64,000 bases of DNA from an uncultured Prevotella sp. (lineage in GTDB: Bacteria > Bacteroidota > Bacteroidia > Bacteroidales > Bacteroidaceae), in contig CAJOCR010000011.1 of assembly GCA_905236755.1 (NCBI GenBank), positions 21,696 through 85,695 on the forward strand, written 5' to 3'. The position numbers and the translations under genes are program-made. The notes under the pieces were generated by a model that was not told the DNA's origin, did not search any database, and saw nothing but the letters and a program-made list of their open reading frames with translations. Of this stretch, positions 45,760-54,453 are shown piece after piece (positions within the stretch are counted from its first letter, which is position 1; each line of letters begins with the position of its first letter).

Positions 45760-46536
45760 TTAACGTATCATTTCGTGAGCTAAGATACTCTCAAGCTCTT
45801 CTGCCGACAGACGTAAACGGAACTCTCCCTTGATAGCCACAGAGATACGTCCTGTCTCCTCAGAAACAACAACGGCAATAGCATCACTATCCTGCGAAAT
45901 ACCCATTGCTGCACGATGACGCAGTCCCAACTCTTTAGGTATGTCAAGATTATGACTCACAGGAAGAATACATCCCGCAGCCTTGATTCTTTTCTTTGAG
46001 ATAACCATCGCACCATCGTGAAGAGGCGAATTCTTGAAAAAGATATTCTCTATAAGTCGCTGATTAATAACCGCATCAATGGTATCACCGGTATCAACAA
46101 TATCATCAAGCGGAGCACCACGCTCAATGACGATAAGTGCACCAACCCTTCCCTTTGCCATACTCATACATGCCATCACAATAGGCATGATTGTCTCCTT
46201 GTCTTCTTCCTCGCTATTCCTCTTTCCTGAAGAGAAAATACGAGATAGTCTGCGGAAACGCTGATGGGCTCCCAACTGATAAAGAAACTTACGTATTTCT
46301 TCCTGGAAAAGGATTATCAATCCAATAACTCCCACACTAACCAGTTTGTCGAGAATGCTTCCCAACAATCGCATTTCAAGCACCTGACTGACAAAGAGCC
46401 ACACAAGTACAAAGACAAGAATGCCCATAAAGACATTTAGTGAACGGCTCTCCTTCATCAACTTATAGATGTAGTAGAGCATCAACGCGACAAGAAAAAT
46501 GTCAATAAAGTCTTTTAAATCAAAATTGAAAGGCAT
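45760..46536 (-). CDS. cdaA: Diadenylate cyclase (c-di-AMP synthase)
   Basis: 258 aa. Three hydrophobic segments fill residues 10-75 and the DisA_N domain follows, with the catalytic DGAMVIS and RHRAAMGIS motifs about 31 residues apart and GAPLDDIVDTGDTIDA ahead of them. It makes c-di-AMP from two ATP at the inner membrane, a nucleotide controlling potassium, osmotic and cell-wall homeostasis. The next gene upstream is folP, 112 bp away; in Bacteroidota cdaA is often next to folP. Confidence 0.95.
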   Translation of the reverse strand: MPFNFDLKDFIDIFLVALMLYYIYKLMKESRSLNVFMGILVFVLVWLFVSQVLEMRLLGSILDKLVSVGVIGLIILFQEEIRKFLYQLGAHQRFRRLSRIFSSGKRNSEEEDKETIMPIVMACMSMAKGRVGALIVIERGAPLDDIVDTGDTIDAVINQRLIENIFFKNSPLHDGAMVISKKRIKAAGCILPVSHNLDIPKELGLRHRAAMGISQDSDAIAVVVSEETGRISVAIKGEFRLRLSAEELESILAHEMIR

Positions 46537-46648
46537 AATATTGAGAATGTTGAGTTTAGTATGTGTAATGTGAAGTTAGTCGCACTACGTGCGATGTAGA
46601 GTTATCTAATTATAAATTATTACTTCCCTTCGGTCAGTAACCGTTGGT

Positions 46649-47506
46649 TCAATAACGAAGCTCTGCTTCGCGCACCAACCTTGTCGCTTCAACAGCTGCC
46701 TTCACATCATGAACACGTAGGATATTAGCGCCCTTGGTCAGAGCAAGCGTATTGATAACCGTTGTGCCATTAAGAGCCTCATCAGCTGTTATATCAAGCG
46801 TTTTCCATATCATGCGTTTACGAGAAACGCCCACGAGCAGAGGTAAATCCATCACCTGTAGCTTATCCATCTCATGAAGGAGTCTGAAATTTTCCTCCAT
46901 CGTTTTTCCGAAGCCAAAACCAGGATCAAGAATAATATCTTTAACACCTAAATCACGTAATTGCTGAACTTCTTTAGAAAAGCCTTTCAGCATATCGTGA
47001 ACATCCTTCTGAACCGACATCAGGATATAAGGCACTTTCAACTTTCCCATCATACGGAAGATAGCAGGATACTCATCATCGTTATCTTGCATCAAAGGAG
47101 TATCAACAATTCCTGTTATACCACCTTCTGATACATCGTTGATGATGTCAGCACCATATTCCTCAACAGCCATCTGAGCCACTTCAGGTCGGAACGTGTC
47201 AATAGACAAAGCTACATCAGGCTGTTCTTTTCTGATAATAGGCAGAGCCTTGCGCAAACGAGCCATCTCTTCCTCCATAGAAACCTCATCTGCCCCTGGA
47301 CGGGTTGAAAAAGCGCCCACATCAATAATCGTACCACCTTCAGCTACAATCTGATTGGCTCTTTGAGCAATCTCCAACTCGGTTTGCTTTCTGCTTCCGG
47401 CAAAGAAACTGTCGGGAGTAACATTTAGGATTCCCATCACCTGTGGAGTAGCCAATGACAGGAGTTGTCCATGTACATTTATGGTTGAATTGATAATCTT
47501 AGTCAT
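46649..47506 (-). CDS. folP: Dihydropteroate synthase
   Basis: 285 aa from the ATG at 47506 (MTKIINSTINVHG); an in-frame ATG at 47524 adds six residues but would lie upstream of the -7 element at 47513-47520. DHPS motifs: VMGILNVTPDSFFAGS, IIDVGAFSTRPGADEV, SIDTFRPEVAQMAV, IILDPGFGFGKTMEENF and the C-terminal RVHDVKAAVEA. It joins p-aminobenzoate to the pterin in folate synthesis and is the sulfonamide target. It reads towards cdaA. Confidence 0.95.
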   Translation of the reverse strand: MTKIINSTINVHGQLLSLATPQVMGILNVTPDSFFAGSRKQTELEIAQRANQIVAEGGTIIDVGAFSTRPGADEVSMEEEMARLRKALPIIRKEQPDVALSIDTFRPEVAQMAVEEYGADIINDVSEGGITGIVDTPLMQDNDDEYPAIFRMMGKLKVPYILMSVQKDVHDMLKGFSKEVQQLRDLGVKDIILDPGFGFGKTMEENFRLLHEMDKLQVMDLPLLVGVSRKRMIWKTLDITADEALNGTTVINTLALTKGANILRVHDVKAAVEATRLVREAELRY

Positions 47507-47512
47507 GCTTTG

Positions 47513-47520
47513 CAAAAATA
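47513..47520 (-). promoter_or_regulatory. -7 element for folP, close to the start codon
   Basis: Minus strand TATTTTTG, a perfect TAnnTTTG. Transcription would begin near 47507, so folP might be translated from a very short or absent leader. Confidence 0.45.
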
Positions 47521-47600
47521 ACAATATTATTTCAATTATTCAATTCCATTTATGAAAAACATATTGTTTTTTCCTTTTCCATTATACATTGGTACCTCTA

Positions 47601-47780
47601 TGACACTAACATAACTATACATTAACTCTATCATAACAATATCTGTTGTCCGTTTGATGTCCGTTTGTTGTCCGTTTGTTGTCCGTTTACTTAACGGACA
47701 ACAAACGGACAACATTCGCACCAGAATAAGAAGAAGGATATTGTTAATGTATAGGAAAGCTATAGGATGTGCTTAGAATG
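47601..47780. repeat. 11-bp register array with inverted half
   Basis: GTCCGTTT occurs at 47648, 47659, 47670 and 47681, exactly 11 bp apart, followed by AACGGAC-type inverse units at 47692 and 47703. To the left, TAAC words sit at 47601 (TGAC), 47612, 47623 and 47634. To the right, TATAGG words lie at 47750 and 47761. The gap 47525-48069 has no gene; the rest is promoter-like DNA before murF. Confidence 0.8.
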
Positions 47781-48019
47781 CTTTGTAGTTTATGAGTTTT
47801 TTATTGAGCTAAATCAGTTCAGAAGATAGAGGAAATTAAAGGGAGTTATGCCGCTTTCTGCGGCGGAGATAAAGGACAATACTTCAAATGGTTCAATACT
47901 TAAACTTTTGAACTTCTTGAACTCTAAAGTGGTTAACCTTCGATTCCACATTCTTTATGTAACTTTAGCTTCGCCGAACTTACTTTGTCTCGGAAATGAA
48001 AATAAAAGCAAGCTTTCAT

Positions 48020-48050
48020 TTTGCATTTCCCTCGACTTTATGTAACTTTG
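48020..48050 (+). promoter_or_regulatory. Promoter of murF
   Basis: TTTG at 48020-48023, 19 bp, TAACTTTG at 48043-48050; ATG 20 bp further on. The word TTTATGTAACTTT also occurs about 80 bp upstream, near 47958, as a degenerate tandem copy. Confidence 0.8.
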
Positions 48051-48069
48051 TCCAAAAATAAACATTGAC

Positions 48070-49377
48070 ATGGATATTTCAGAATTATACAAACTATATC
48101 AGCAGCACCCTATCGTTACTACTGATAGTCGTGACTGTCCCAAAGACAGTATTTTCATAGCATTAAAAGGCGCAAGTTTCAATGGAAACAAGTTTGCTGC
48201 ATCAGCTCTTGAAAAGGGTTGTGCATACGCCATTATCGATGAAAAAGAATATGCCATAGAAGGCGATTCTCGTTTTATTCTTGTTGACAACTGCCTTACT
48301 ACATTCAAGGAACTGGCTCGCGAACACCGCCGTCAGTTTGATATTCCTGTTATAGGCATCACAGGTACCAACGGTAAGACAACTTCAAAAGAACTCATCT
48401 CTGCCGTGCTGGCTAAGAAATACAATGTTATGCACACAGAAGGTAACTTCAATAACGATGTAGGTGTACCTAAAACATTGCTTCGTCTGAACAAAGAACA
48501 CGAGATTGCTGTTGTCGAGATGGGAGCAAGTCACCCTACAGACATTAAGGTACTGGTGGAATATGTTGAACCTACATGCGGTATGATTACTAATGTTGGT
48601 CGTGCTCACCTACAGGGATTCGGTAGTTTTGAAGGTGTGAAGAAAACCAAAGGCGAACTCTATGATTTCATCAAGGAACATAATGCCCTTACCTTCCTCA
48701 ACGAAAGCAATCCCGACCTTGTTGAAATGGCACAACAGCGTAATCTCGACCGCATCATCAGCTATGGTCAGAGCGAAGAAAACGATTACGAGGTTAGCGG
48801 TCATGTTATTAGCTGTGCTCCATTCCTGAAGTTTGAATGGCAGAGCAACACCACCTCTCCATGCGAGGTACAGACACACCTTATCGGTGCTTATAATATT
48901 GACAATATGCTTGCAGCCATCACCATCGGTTTGCATTTCGGTGTTTCTCCTGAACAGATCAACGAAGCTCTCGAAGGATACCAGCCAAGCAACAACCGCA
49001 GCCAGCTCACAGAAACAGCCGACAATCATCTCATCGTAGATGCCTACAATGCCAACCCATCAAGTATGGCAGCAGCCCTTGAAAACTTCAAGCTCATGGA
49101 GGTTGAAAACAAAATGGCAATCCTCGGTGATATGCGTGAATTAGGCGAAGTATCTGATGCAGAACACCAAAAGGTTGTTGACAAGCTGCAAGCCGACGGC
49201 ATAGAGAATGTATGGCTCGTAGGTGAAGAGTTTGCTAAAACAAACTGCAGGTTCCGCAAGTTCAATAATGTAGATGAAGTAAAAGCCGAAATTGCTCTCC
49301 ACAAACCTCACAACAGCTACATCCTCATAAAGGGTAGTAACGGCATCAAACTCTTTGAACTCCCCGAAATTCTGTAA
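48070..49377 (+). CDS. murF: UDP-MurNAc-tripeptide-D-Ala-D-Ala ligase
   Basis: 435 aa Mur ligase. The N-terminal domain shows VTTDSRDCPKDSIFIALKG, then the ATP loop GITGTNGKTTSKEL, EMGASHPTDI, TNVGRAHLQGFGS and the C-terminal DAYNANPSSMAAAL. It adds the D-Ala-D-Ala made by Ddl to the UDP-linked muropeptide. It is transcribed alone from a perfect promoter and followed by an IS scar. Confidence 0.96.
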   Translation: MDISELYKLYQQHPIVTTDSRDCPKDSIFIALKGASFNGNKFAASALEKGCAYAIIDEKEYAIEGDSRFILVDNCLTTFKELAREHRRQFDIPVIGITGTNGKTTSKELISAVLAKKYNVMHTEGNFNNDVGVPKTLLRLNKEHEIAVVEMGASHPTDIKVLVEYVEPTCGMITNVGRAHLQGFGSFEGVKKTKGELYDFIKEHNALTFLNESNPDLVEMAQQRNLDRIISYGQSEENDYEVSGHVISCAPFLKFEWQSNTTSPCEVQTHLIGAYNIDNMLAAITIGLHFGVSPEQINEALEGYQPSNNRSQLTETADNHLIVDAYNANPSSMAAALENFKLMEVENKMAILGDMRELGEVSDAEHQKVVDKLQADGIENVWLVGEEFAKTNCRFRKFNNVDEVKAEIALHKPHNSYILIKGSNGIKLFELPEIL

Positions 49378-49425
49378 ACACTTTCCTCCTCTTATGAAGG
49401 TTTCTGCCCCCGGGGAACGGGGGAA

Positions 49426-49470
49426 TGACGTGCACCCCAAAAGTTTTTTTGTCTAACTTTTGGGGTGCAC
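49426..49470. mobile_element. IS3-family terminal-repeat scar
   Basis: TGACGTGCACCCCAAAAGTT runs directly into TTTTTGTCTAAC...GGGGTGCAC; the two 16-bp arms at 49430-49445 and 49455-49470 are perfect inverses. The right arm with GTCTAAC is typical of IS3/IS150-group ends, so this looks like two IS ends left after loss of the transposase. It could alternatively be a strong hairpin acting as a terminator after murF. Confidence 0.5.
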
Positions 49471-49515
49471 ATTATGGGAACGAGGTTTTATTTTTTATGA
49501 ATACACATCAAAGTT

Positions 49516-49971
49516 TTATAGAAGACTAACCTCATATATTATTGCAAAAATAGGAAACAAAAACAAAACTAAAGCCACAGAACCATAGAGTAGTTTCTTT
49601 TCCACAGAGAAATGCGAAAACTCTTCTGAATACTTCTCAAATCGGTTATTACGCTCAAGAAGGAAATAATCTATTATCTCAGATATTATCATTAATGCAC
49701 ACACGCATAATATCTTATAATCTTCATTTGCAATAATCTTAATCTGAGTAATTCCACAATTATATAACAATAGCAATATGCTAACTATATACAAAGTTTC
49801 TCCTACAGCAAATAATCCATATGAATAAAATGTCACAATATTATTAACCATATATTCTCCCTTGCGTTTTCTGTTATCACGTGGAGTAAAAGGAGAATGA
49901 TAATAGATATAATAACCATATACTTCTACAAATCTATAAATCAAATAGTATAAATAAACTATAAATTTCAT
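49516..49971 (-). CDS. Small membrane protein, relative of the RHS immunity candidate
   Basis: 151 aa with about three or four hydrophobic segments (near residues 50-70, 82-104 and 128-148) and a cytosolic-looking loop LLERNNRFEKYSEEFSHF. That loop and the N-terminal YYLIYRF resemble the protein at 54454-54852 (HYVIYRF, FYRNKRYIEIFDEYNRL), so both probably belong to one family. No toxin gene lies next to it, and the IS scar is 46 bp away. It is probably an orphan immunity gene; this is inferred from similarity and position. Confidence 0.55.
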   Translation of the reverse strand: MKFIVYLYYLIYRFVEVYGYYIYYHSPFTPRDNRKRKGEYMVNNIVTFYSYGLFAVGETLYIVSILLLLYNCGITQIKIIANEDYKILCVCALMIISEIIDYFLLERNNRFEKYSEEFSHFSVEKKLLYGSVALVLFLFPIFAIIYEVSLL

Positions 49972-50120
49972 AACTTTTTTTTATCTGAAATGGGCTGTAA
50001 TATCTAAGGAGAATCATTAACCAGCTAAAGTTTATATTGTCATTAGAGATGCAATATATCCGCTAAAAACTTACAAACTCAAAAACTCCCATTTTTTCGG
50101 ACAAATTTCGGTATAACTTC

Positions 50121-50163
50121 CTAAAAAGAAGAAAGCCGCTCGTCTCCGAAGAGAACGGGCGGC
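50121..50163 (-). terminator. Terminator after tRNA-Phe
   Basis: On the minus strand GCCGCCCGTTCTC-TTCG-GAGACGAGCGGC (one bulge) is followed by TTTCTTCTTTTT. The rest of 49972-50179 shows nothing recognisable. Confidence 0.75.
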
Positions 50164-50179
50164 AAATGAAAGGAGGAAG

Positions 50180-50252
50180 TGGTACCTCTTGGAGTTGAAC
50201 CAAGGACACATGGATTTTCAGTCCATTGCTCTACCACCTGAGCTAAGGTACC
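50180..50252 (-). tRNA. tRNA-Phe(GAA)
   Basis: 73 nt on the minus strand. Acceptor stem GGTACCT/AGGTACC with discriminator A, D-arm GCTC...GAGC, anticodon stem ATGGA/TCCAT with loop CTGAAAA (anticodon GAA) and T-arm CTTGG-TTCAACT-CCAAG. CCA is not encoded. Confidence 0.96.
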
Positions 50253-50302
50253 ATTATTACAATATTAGTAGGTCTTTACGACTCATTTCTAAATTGCGAG
50301 TG

Positions 50303-50334
50303 CAAAGATAAATGTTTTATTTTATATAGGCAAA
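50303..50334 (-). promoter_or_regulatory. Promoter of tRNA-Phe
   Basis: Minus strand TTTG (50331-50334), 20 bp, TATCTTTG (50303-50310). Both boxes are exact. Confidence 0.8.
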
Positions 50335-50384
50335 CATTTCCGGAGATTTCTTTGTAATTTTTATACCAATTCAAATAAAAACAG

Positions 50385-50392
50385 TATCTTTG
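50385..50392 (+). promoter_or_regulatory. -7 element of tRNA-Pro
   Basis: TATCTTTG, perfect TAnnTTTG, 23 bp upstream of the tRNA. No exact -33 TTTG at the right distance. Confidence 0.6.
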
Positions 50393-50415
50393 CACCGATA
50401 ATTAAGATTATCACT

Positions 50416-50488
50416 CGGGATTTAGCGCAGTTGGTAGCGCACTACGTTCGGGACGTAGGGGTCGGGCGTTCGAATCGCCTAATCCCGA
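50416..50488 (+). tRNA. tRNA-Pro(CGG)
   Basis: 73 nt. Acceptor CGGGATT/AATCCCG, D-arm GCGC...GCGC, anticodon stem CTACG/CGTAG with loop TTCGGGA (anticodon CGG, reading CCG) and T-arm GGGCG-TTCGAAT-CGCCT. CCA is not encoded. Confidence 0.95.
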
Positions 50489-50496
50489 CTTTAAAA

Positions 50497-50611
50497 AAAA
50501 TAGGTAGCCTCCCCCATCCCCCTCCAATAGGAAGGGGCTAACCAACAGCTTGCATTTTAGGCTACTTATTTGCTGTTTTAACTCCTTCCCTGTCGGGAAG
50601 GTTGGGATGGG
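50497..50611. repeat. GC-rich hairpin repeat region after tRNA-Pro
   Basis: AAATAGGTAGCCT pairs with AGGCTACTTATTT at 50559-50571 (12 of 13). Inside lies CCTCCCCCATCCCCCTCC...GGAAGGGGCT, and then CCTTCCC-TGTC-GGGAAGG at 50584-50601. It resembles 30058-30134 and probably ends the transcripts on both sides. Confidence 0.55.
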
Positions 50612-51916
50612 CTATTTTCTAATCATTACTTTTTGATTATCCACAACGTAGATACCTTTAGCAAGGAATGTGGTATTCTGCACTTTTCTACCATCAAGGG
50701 TATATACGCCTGTCATTTTCTTTTTCTTATGTTTAGGAATGCTTATTCCTGTGGCCTCATTTTTCTTCTGTGCTAACGCTAAACGAGCCATATTCTCCAT
50801 AAGTGAAACACCACTTGTCATTGCTCCCATAGAAGGAACTTCAGTGGGATCAACCACATCGCCCCAGTAATAGGGACAGAACACACGAGGATAGTCTTCC
50901 AACTTTAACTTACTCCATAAGGTATTGGCATTTTTCTCCAAGAAAGTGGTGAATCGCTTACGATAGATCTTCGAGGTGCTTTCATCAAGTATAAAATTCA
51001 CAATATATGGAACTGCCACAGCCTTAAAGATACTCTGATCCATTGATTGCCCTTCGTTACGAAGAAGTCCTCTGTCTGTGCAACGCGAATTACTACAAAG
51101 AAAGTGAATTACCTTCTGCGCTGCATTAAGATACTTTTCTTCGCCTGTGATATGATAAAGCACTCGGCACGCCTCACCAAATGTGCCTTGAGTGTAAGAA
51201 AGAGGTGGTTCTTCTACACGTCCATCGTTATCATACTTTTTCATCACAGTAAACATATAGTTACATAGGTCGATAGCTGTTTGCTTATGTCGTTCTTCAT
51301 TATACTTCAGATAAAGTTTGCTTGCCACCAGGCTACCTGGCGAGTTGGTACAGGCACCACGACCATCGTAGTTGAGTTTCCACGGAAGAGCCCAGATACC
51401 GTTTTCATCAGTACTTCCACGAGGCACAATAAAATCATTAAACAACTTATATGCCGTGTCGGCATATTTATCATCGTTCAAAGCCTCCGACATGTGAAGA
51501 AGAGTCAGACATATCCAACACATATCATCAGTATAATCATTGACGAATCCCGTTGGGTCATTTTTATCATAATACCAGTTGTTGGCATGATTCTCATACC
51601 ACAACCCCATGTATCTTTTATACTTGTCTGCCGTGTTTGGGTCTTTTTCTTTTATACGCTCATAAGAATATATCAGCGCATCCATGGCATGAGCCTGTTG
51701 CCAATACACATTTCTACTCTTTGAATTACGGTCTTTCTGATCGCGTGGCACAGCCCAGAAAGTACCTTTTGCAGGATTCAGGAACTGACTTACTAACGCT
51801 TTTGTAAGCGTGTCAGCCTTTCCTGAATAATCATCCGACAGGTTGTCGGCTTTACATGTAATACCTGTCCACAATATCATGAGGACAGCAATCATAGTTA
51901 AACGTTCTTTTTTCAT
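50612..51916 (-). CDS. GH76-family glycosidase with sorting-like C-terminus
   Basis: 434 aa from the ATG at 51916 (MKKERLTMIAVLMILWTG, signal peptide); an in-frame ATG 81 bp upstream lacks a signal. The helical barrel carries the GH76 catalytic pair in NDYTDDMCWICLTLLHMSEA (Asp130-Asp131) and repeated aromatic motifs (GTFGEACRVLYHITGEEKYL). GH76 enzymes are endo-alpha-1,6-mannanases. The last 40 residues (GVYTLDGRKVQNTTFLAKGIY, then VVDNQKVMIRK) look like a type IX secretion sorting domain. It follows the HhH gene by 23 bp. Confidence 0.8.
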   Translation of the reverse strand: MKKERLTMIAVLMILWTGITCKADNLSDDYSGKADTLTKALVSQFLNPAKGTFWAVPRDQKDRNSKSRNVYWQQAHAMDALIYSYERIKEKDPNTADKYKRYMGLWYENHANNWYYDKNDPTGFVNDYTDDMCWICLTLLHMSEALNDDKYADTAYKLFNDFIVPRGSTDENGIWALPWKLNYDGRGACTNSPGSLVASKLYLKYNEERHKQTAIDLCNYMFTVMKKYDNDGRVEEPPLSYTQGTFGEACRVLYHITGEEKYLNAAQKVIHFLCSNSRCTDRGLLRNEGQSMDQSIFKAVAVPYIVNFILDESTSKIYRKRFTTFLEKNANTLWSKLKLEDYPRVFCPYYWGDVVDPTEVPSMGAMTSGVSLMENMARLALAQKKNEATGISIPKHKKKKMTGVYTLDGRKVQNTTFLAKGIYVVDNQKVMIRK

Positions 51917-51939
51917 GTTAGTCTTTGTGTTAGTTATAT

Positions 51940-52857
51940 TTATTTCTCGATTTCTATATATGGTCTTAGTCGTTCTAAGTCTTCGGCTGAAAAACATTTC
52001 AATAGGCGTAGTTGATTAATCTCTGTCAATGGGCCATGCAATCGCTTGTATTCGTCTATTGCCCTTGCTTGATAATAGTTGATATAAGGATGTCGACGAA
52101 GATCACTGAATGATAGTTTATTGATATTTATCTTATGTATCTCGTTCTTATCAACATCAACATAACGGAGAGCATCCTCAGGGAAACCTTCTATCTGCTT
52201 CAGCTGTGCAGAAGAATAAAATCCGCCCAGACGGTCGCGCAAGCGAACAATCTCTTTGGCGTAATAGCTGCCTATACCAGGTATCTTCATAAGCTGTGAT
52301 GTGTCGGCAGTATTTATCTGCATCTTCTGTCCCTCACGCAGTTTTACTGGATATTCCACCATCTTCTGCATCAGGGCAGTATGCGCTCTGTCACGAGTCT
52401 TTTGTCTTTCCTTTGGAAACAAATCAGCTGCAGGCTGATAATCTTTCCCGATATGAATATACGGTTCCAACGCTCTATATTGCCCTTGAGTTAAGCCATA
52501 GACACGTGCAAAGTCGGATGCCTTTCTATACACACCACCCATAGCCCTATATTTATAGATGTTCCTCACCTGCCAAGGCTGCAGTCCGAGACGAAGCAGC
52601 TGAGTGCTGTCGGCAGTATTTGGGTCAAAGGCAAACAGTTCTATTTTTCTACCCTCTACCTTATAATAACGATAAAATGGGCGTTTTTGTTGTGTTCTCG
52701 ATACAAAACTAATACTATCATCTGGATTTGACGTAGAATACATCTCGCCATCGTCAAATATCAAGAACACCGTCACACACACCAAGATCACAAGCAAAAA
52801 GGTGACTATAACAATGCGGTCTGACTTCTGAAAATACAACCATTCACGGAACGACAT
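51940..52857 (-). CDS. Membrane-anchored ComEA-like helix-hairpin-helix protein
   Basis: 305 aa. A single membrane helix at about residues 16-34 (IVIVTFLLVILVCVTVFLIF) is followed by three HhH units: FDPNTADSTQLLRLGLQPW, INTADTSQLMKIPGIGSYYA and ININKLSFSDLRRHPYINYYQ. ComEA-type HhH domains bind DNA and act in DNA uptake or in the periplasm, though many Bacteroidota members are of unknown role. It is 31 bp downstream of the NSS gene and 23 bp upstream of GH76. Confidence 0.82.
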   Translation of the reverse strand: MSFREWLYFQKSDRIVIVTFLLVILVCVTVFLIFDDGEMYSTSNPDDSISFVSRTQQKRPFYRYYKVEGRKIELFAFDPNTADSTQLLRLGLQPWQVRNIYKYRAMGGVYRKASDFARVYGLTQGQYRALEPYIHIGKDYQPAADLFPKERQKTRDRAHTALMQKMVEYPVKLREGQKMQINTADTSQLMKIPGIGSYYAKEIVRLRDRLGGFYSSAQLKQIEGFPEDALRYVDVDKNEIHKININKLSFSDLRRHPYINYYQARAIDEYKRLHGPLTEINQLRLLKCFSAEDLERLRPYIEIEK

Positions 52858-52888
52858 AGATAATTAAGGGGTTAAGGTTTTTAGGATT

Positions 52889-54238
52889 TTAGAATACATT
52901 CAGCTGATGTAGGAACACAGCAAGAATACATATCGGACAGACATACCTTACCAGGAGAAGCCACAAGGGATAGAGAACACCGCTCACAGTGCCCCAGTTG
53001 GTAAACTCGTCGTGTACAACCTTCTTAGGCACATACCAACCTATAAAGATACAAGTGAGGAACGAGCCTAAAGGCAGAAGAATGTTTGATGTGAGGAAAT
53101 CACAGCAATCAAGGAATGACTTCCCAAACAAACTAATATCAACAGCTCCCTGCGAGAGCGAACAAACAATACCAATAACAACACATATAGCCGTTTCTAT
53201 ACATGCGCCATATTTGCGGTCTATATGCAACTCTTCAAAGATAACAGCCGTTCCTATCTCGTGCATAGAGATTGTTGATGTGAGGGCTGCAAGAGCCAAG
53301 AGTGCATAAAACAGCAAACCAATAACATATCCTAACACAGGAGCACCATGAAAAGCCTGCTGAAAAACATTTGGCAAAGTTATAAAGATTAGCGAAGGAC
53401 CAGAATCTGGATTCACACCAACAGAAAAGGCTGCAGGGAATATCATCAAACCAGCAAGGACGGCTATCATTGTATCAAGAAAAGCTATCTGTACCGATGA
53501 CTTCAACAGATTGGTCTGACGACTGAAATAGCTGGCATAGGTACAAAGACAAGCAGTACCTAATGACAGCGAGAAGAATGCCTGACCAAGGGAATCAAGG
53601 AACATACTATGTGTGAACTTGCTGAAATCGGGCTTAAACAAAAATTCCACTCCCTTCATAGCACCGGGCAGAGAACACGAAGCAACAACGATAACTATCA
53701 GCAACACAAACAGAATAGGCATAAGTATGTTTGAAACACGTTCAATACCCTTTCTCACACCTCGTGTAACTACAAAATGAGTAAGCAACACAAAGGCAAC
53801 AGTCCAGATAATCGGTTCTACAGGGTCAGAAACAAAGTTCTTGAAATAAACCTGCACGTAATCGGCATCACCACTAAGGTTTCCACCTATAGACGCAAAC
53901 AGGTACTGCAAACACCATCCTGCAATAACAGCATAGAAGCCCAAGATAATCATTGACGTGATTGCTCCTACAGCTCCTACCAACGACCACATACGGCCAC
54001 CTAAATTACCGTATGCACGAACAGCATTAGCTGCAGAATGACGACCAACGATAAACTCTGCTATCATACCAGGAATACCCAATATCATAACACAAGCCAA
54101 ATAAACAAGAATAAAAGCTGCTCCTCCATCCTGTCCTGTCATATATGGGAATCGCCAGATGTTTCCCAAACCCACAGCTGAGCCTGCCGTAGCGAGAACC
54201 ACTCCTAACTTAGTACCAAATTTTCCGCGTTCGTTCAT
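52889..54238 (-). CDS. Sodium-dependent NSS-family transporter
   Basis: 449 aa, about 11-12 membrane segments. The LeuT-fold signature sits at the N-terminus: GVVLATAGSAVGLGNIWRFPY with GQDGGAAFILVYL, where GLGNIWRFPY is the NSS hallmark. It probably co-transports an amino acid or similar amine with sodium across the inner membrane; the substrate is unknown. It has a perfect promoter at 54309-54340 and heads a run with the HhH gene and GH76. Confidence 0.9.
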   Translation of the reverse strand: MNERGKFGTKLGVVLATAGSAVGLGNIWRFPYMTGQDGGAAFILVYLACVMILGIPGMIAEFIVGRHSAANAVRAYGNLGGRMWSLVGAVGAITSMIILGFYAVIAGWCLQYLFASIGGNLSGDADYVQVYFKNFVSDPVEPIIWTVAFVLLTHFVVTRGVRKGIERVSNILMPILFVLLIVIVVASCSLPGAMKGVEFLFKPDFSKFTHSMFLDSLGQAFFSLSLGTACLCTYASYFSRQTNLLKSSVQIAFLDTMIAVLAGLMIFPAAFSVGVNPDSGPSLIFITLPNVFQQAFHGAPVLGYVIGLLFYALLALAALTSTISMHEIGTAVIFEELHIDRKYGACIETAICVVIGIVCSLSQGAVDISLFGKSFLDCCDFLTSNILLPLGSFLTCIFIGWYVPKKVVHDEFTNWGTVSGVLYPLWLLLVRYVCPICILAVFLHQLNVF

Positions 54239-54308
54239 CTCTCAAATCTCAATTTAAAATCATGTAAGTATGACAAAATCATATCACCGTGAATTCAACT
54301 AACAAATG

Positions 54309-54340
54309 CAAATTTAAACAATTATACTCAATACTGCAAA
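54309..54340 (-). promoter_or_regulatory. Promoter of the NSS transporter gene
   Basis: Minus strand TTTG (54337-54340), 20 bp, TAAATTTG (54309-54316). Both boxes are exact, about 70 bp upstream of the start. Confidence 0.8.
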
Positions 54341-54403
54341 TTCCACGATTCAAATCTTTTGTCTCCATTTCTCCTTCTCGCTTTTTCCTTGCTGTTCAAT
54401 TAC

Positions 54404-54436
54404 AAATATGGGACAACCATCAGGCTGTCCCATATT
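54404..54436. terminator. Hairpin below the immunity candidate
   Basis: AATATGGGACA pairs with TGTCCCATATT (11 bp); a T7 run follows on the plus strand. It ends the toxin operon from the right; its T-run faces away from that operon, so its direction is unsure. Confidence 0.55.
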
Positions 54437-54453
54437 CTTTTTTTAAGCATATG

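Noticed and set aside
47601..47780. CRISPR-like array
   Set aside because: Units are 11 bp, without spacers of constant length, and the second half is inverted; no cas genes are near.
49426..49470. Ordinary Rho-independent terminator of murF
   Set aside because: The T-run is in the loop, not after the stem, and the arms match IS3-type ends; the terminator role is kept only as an alternative.
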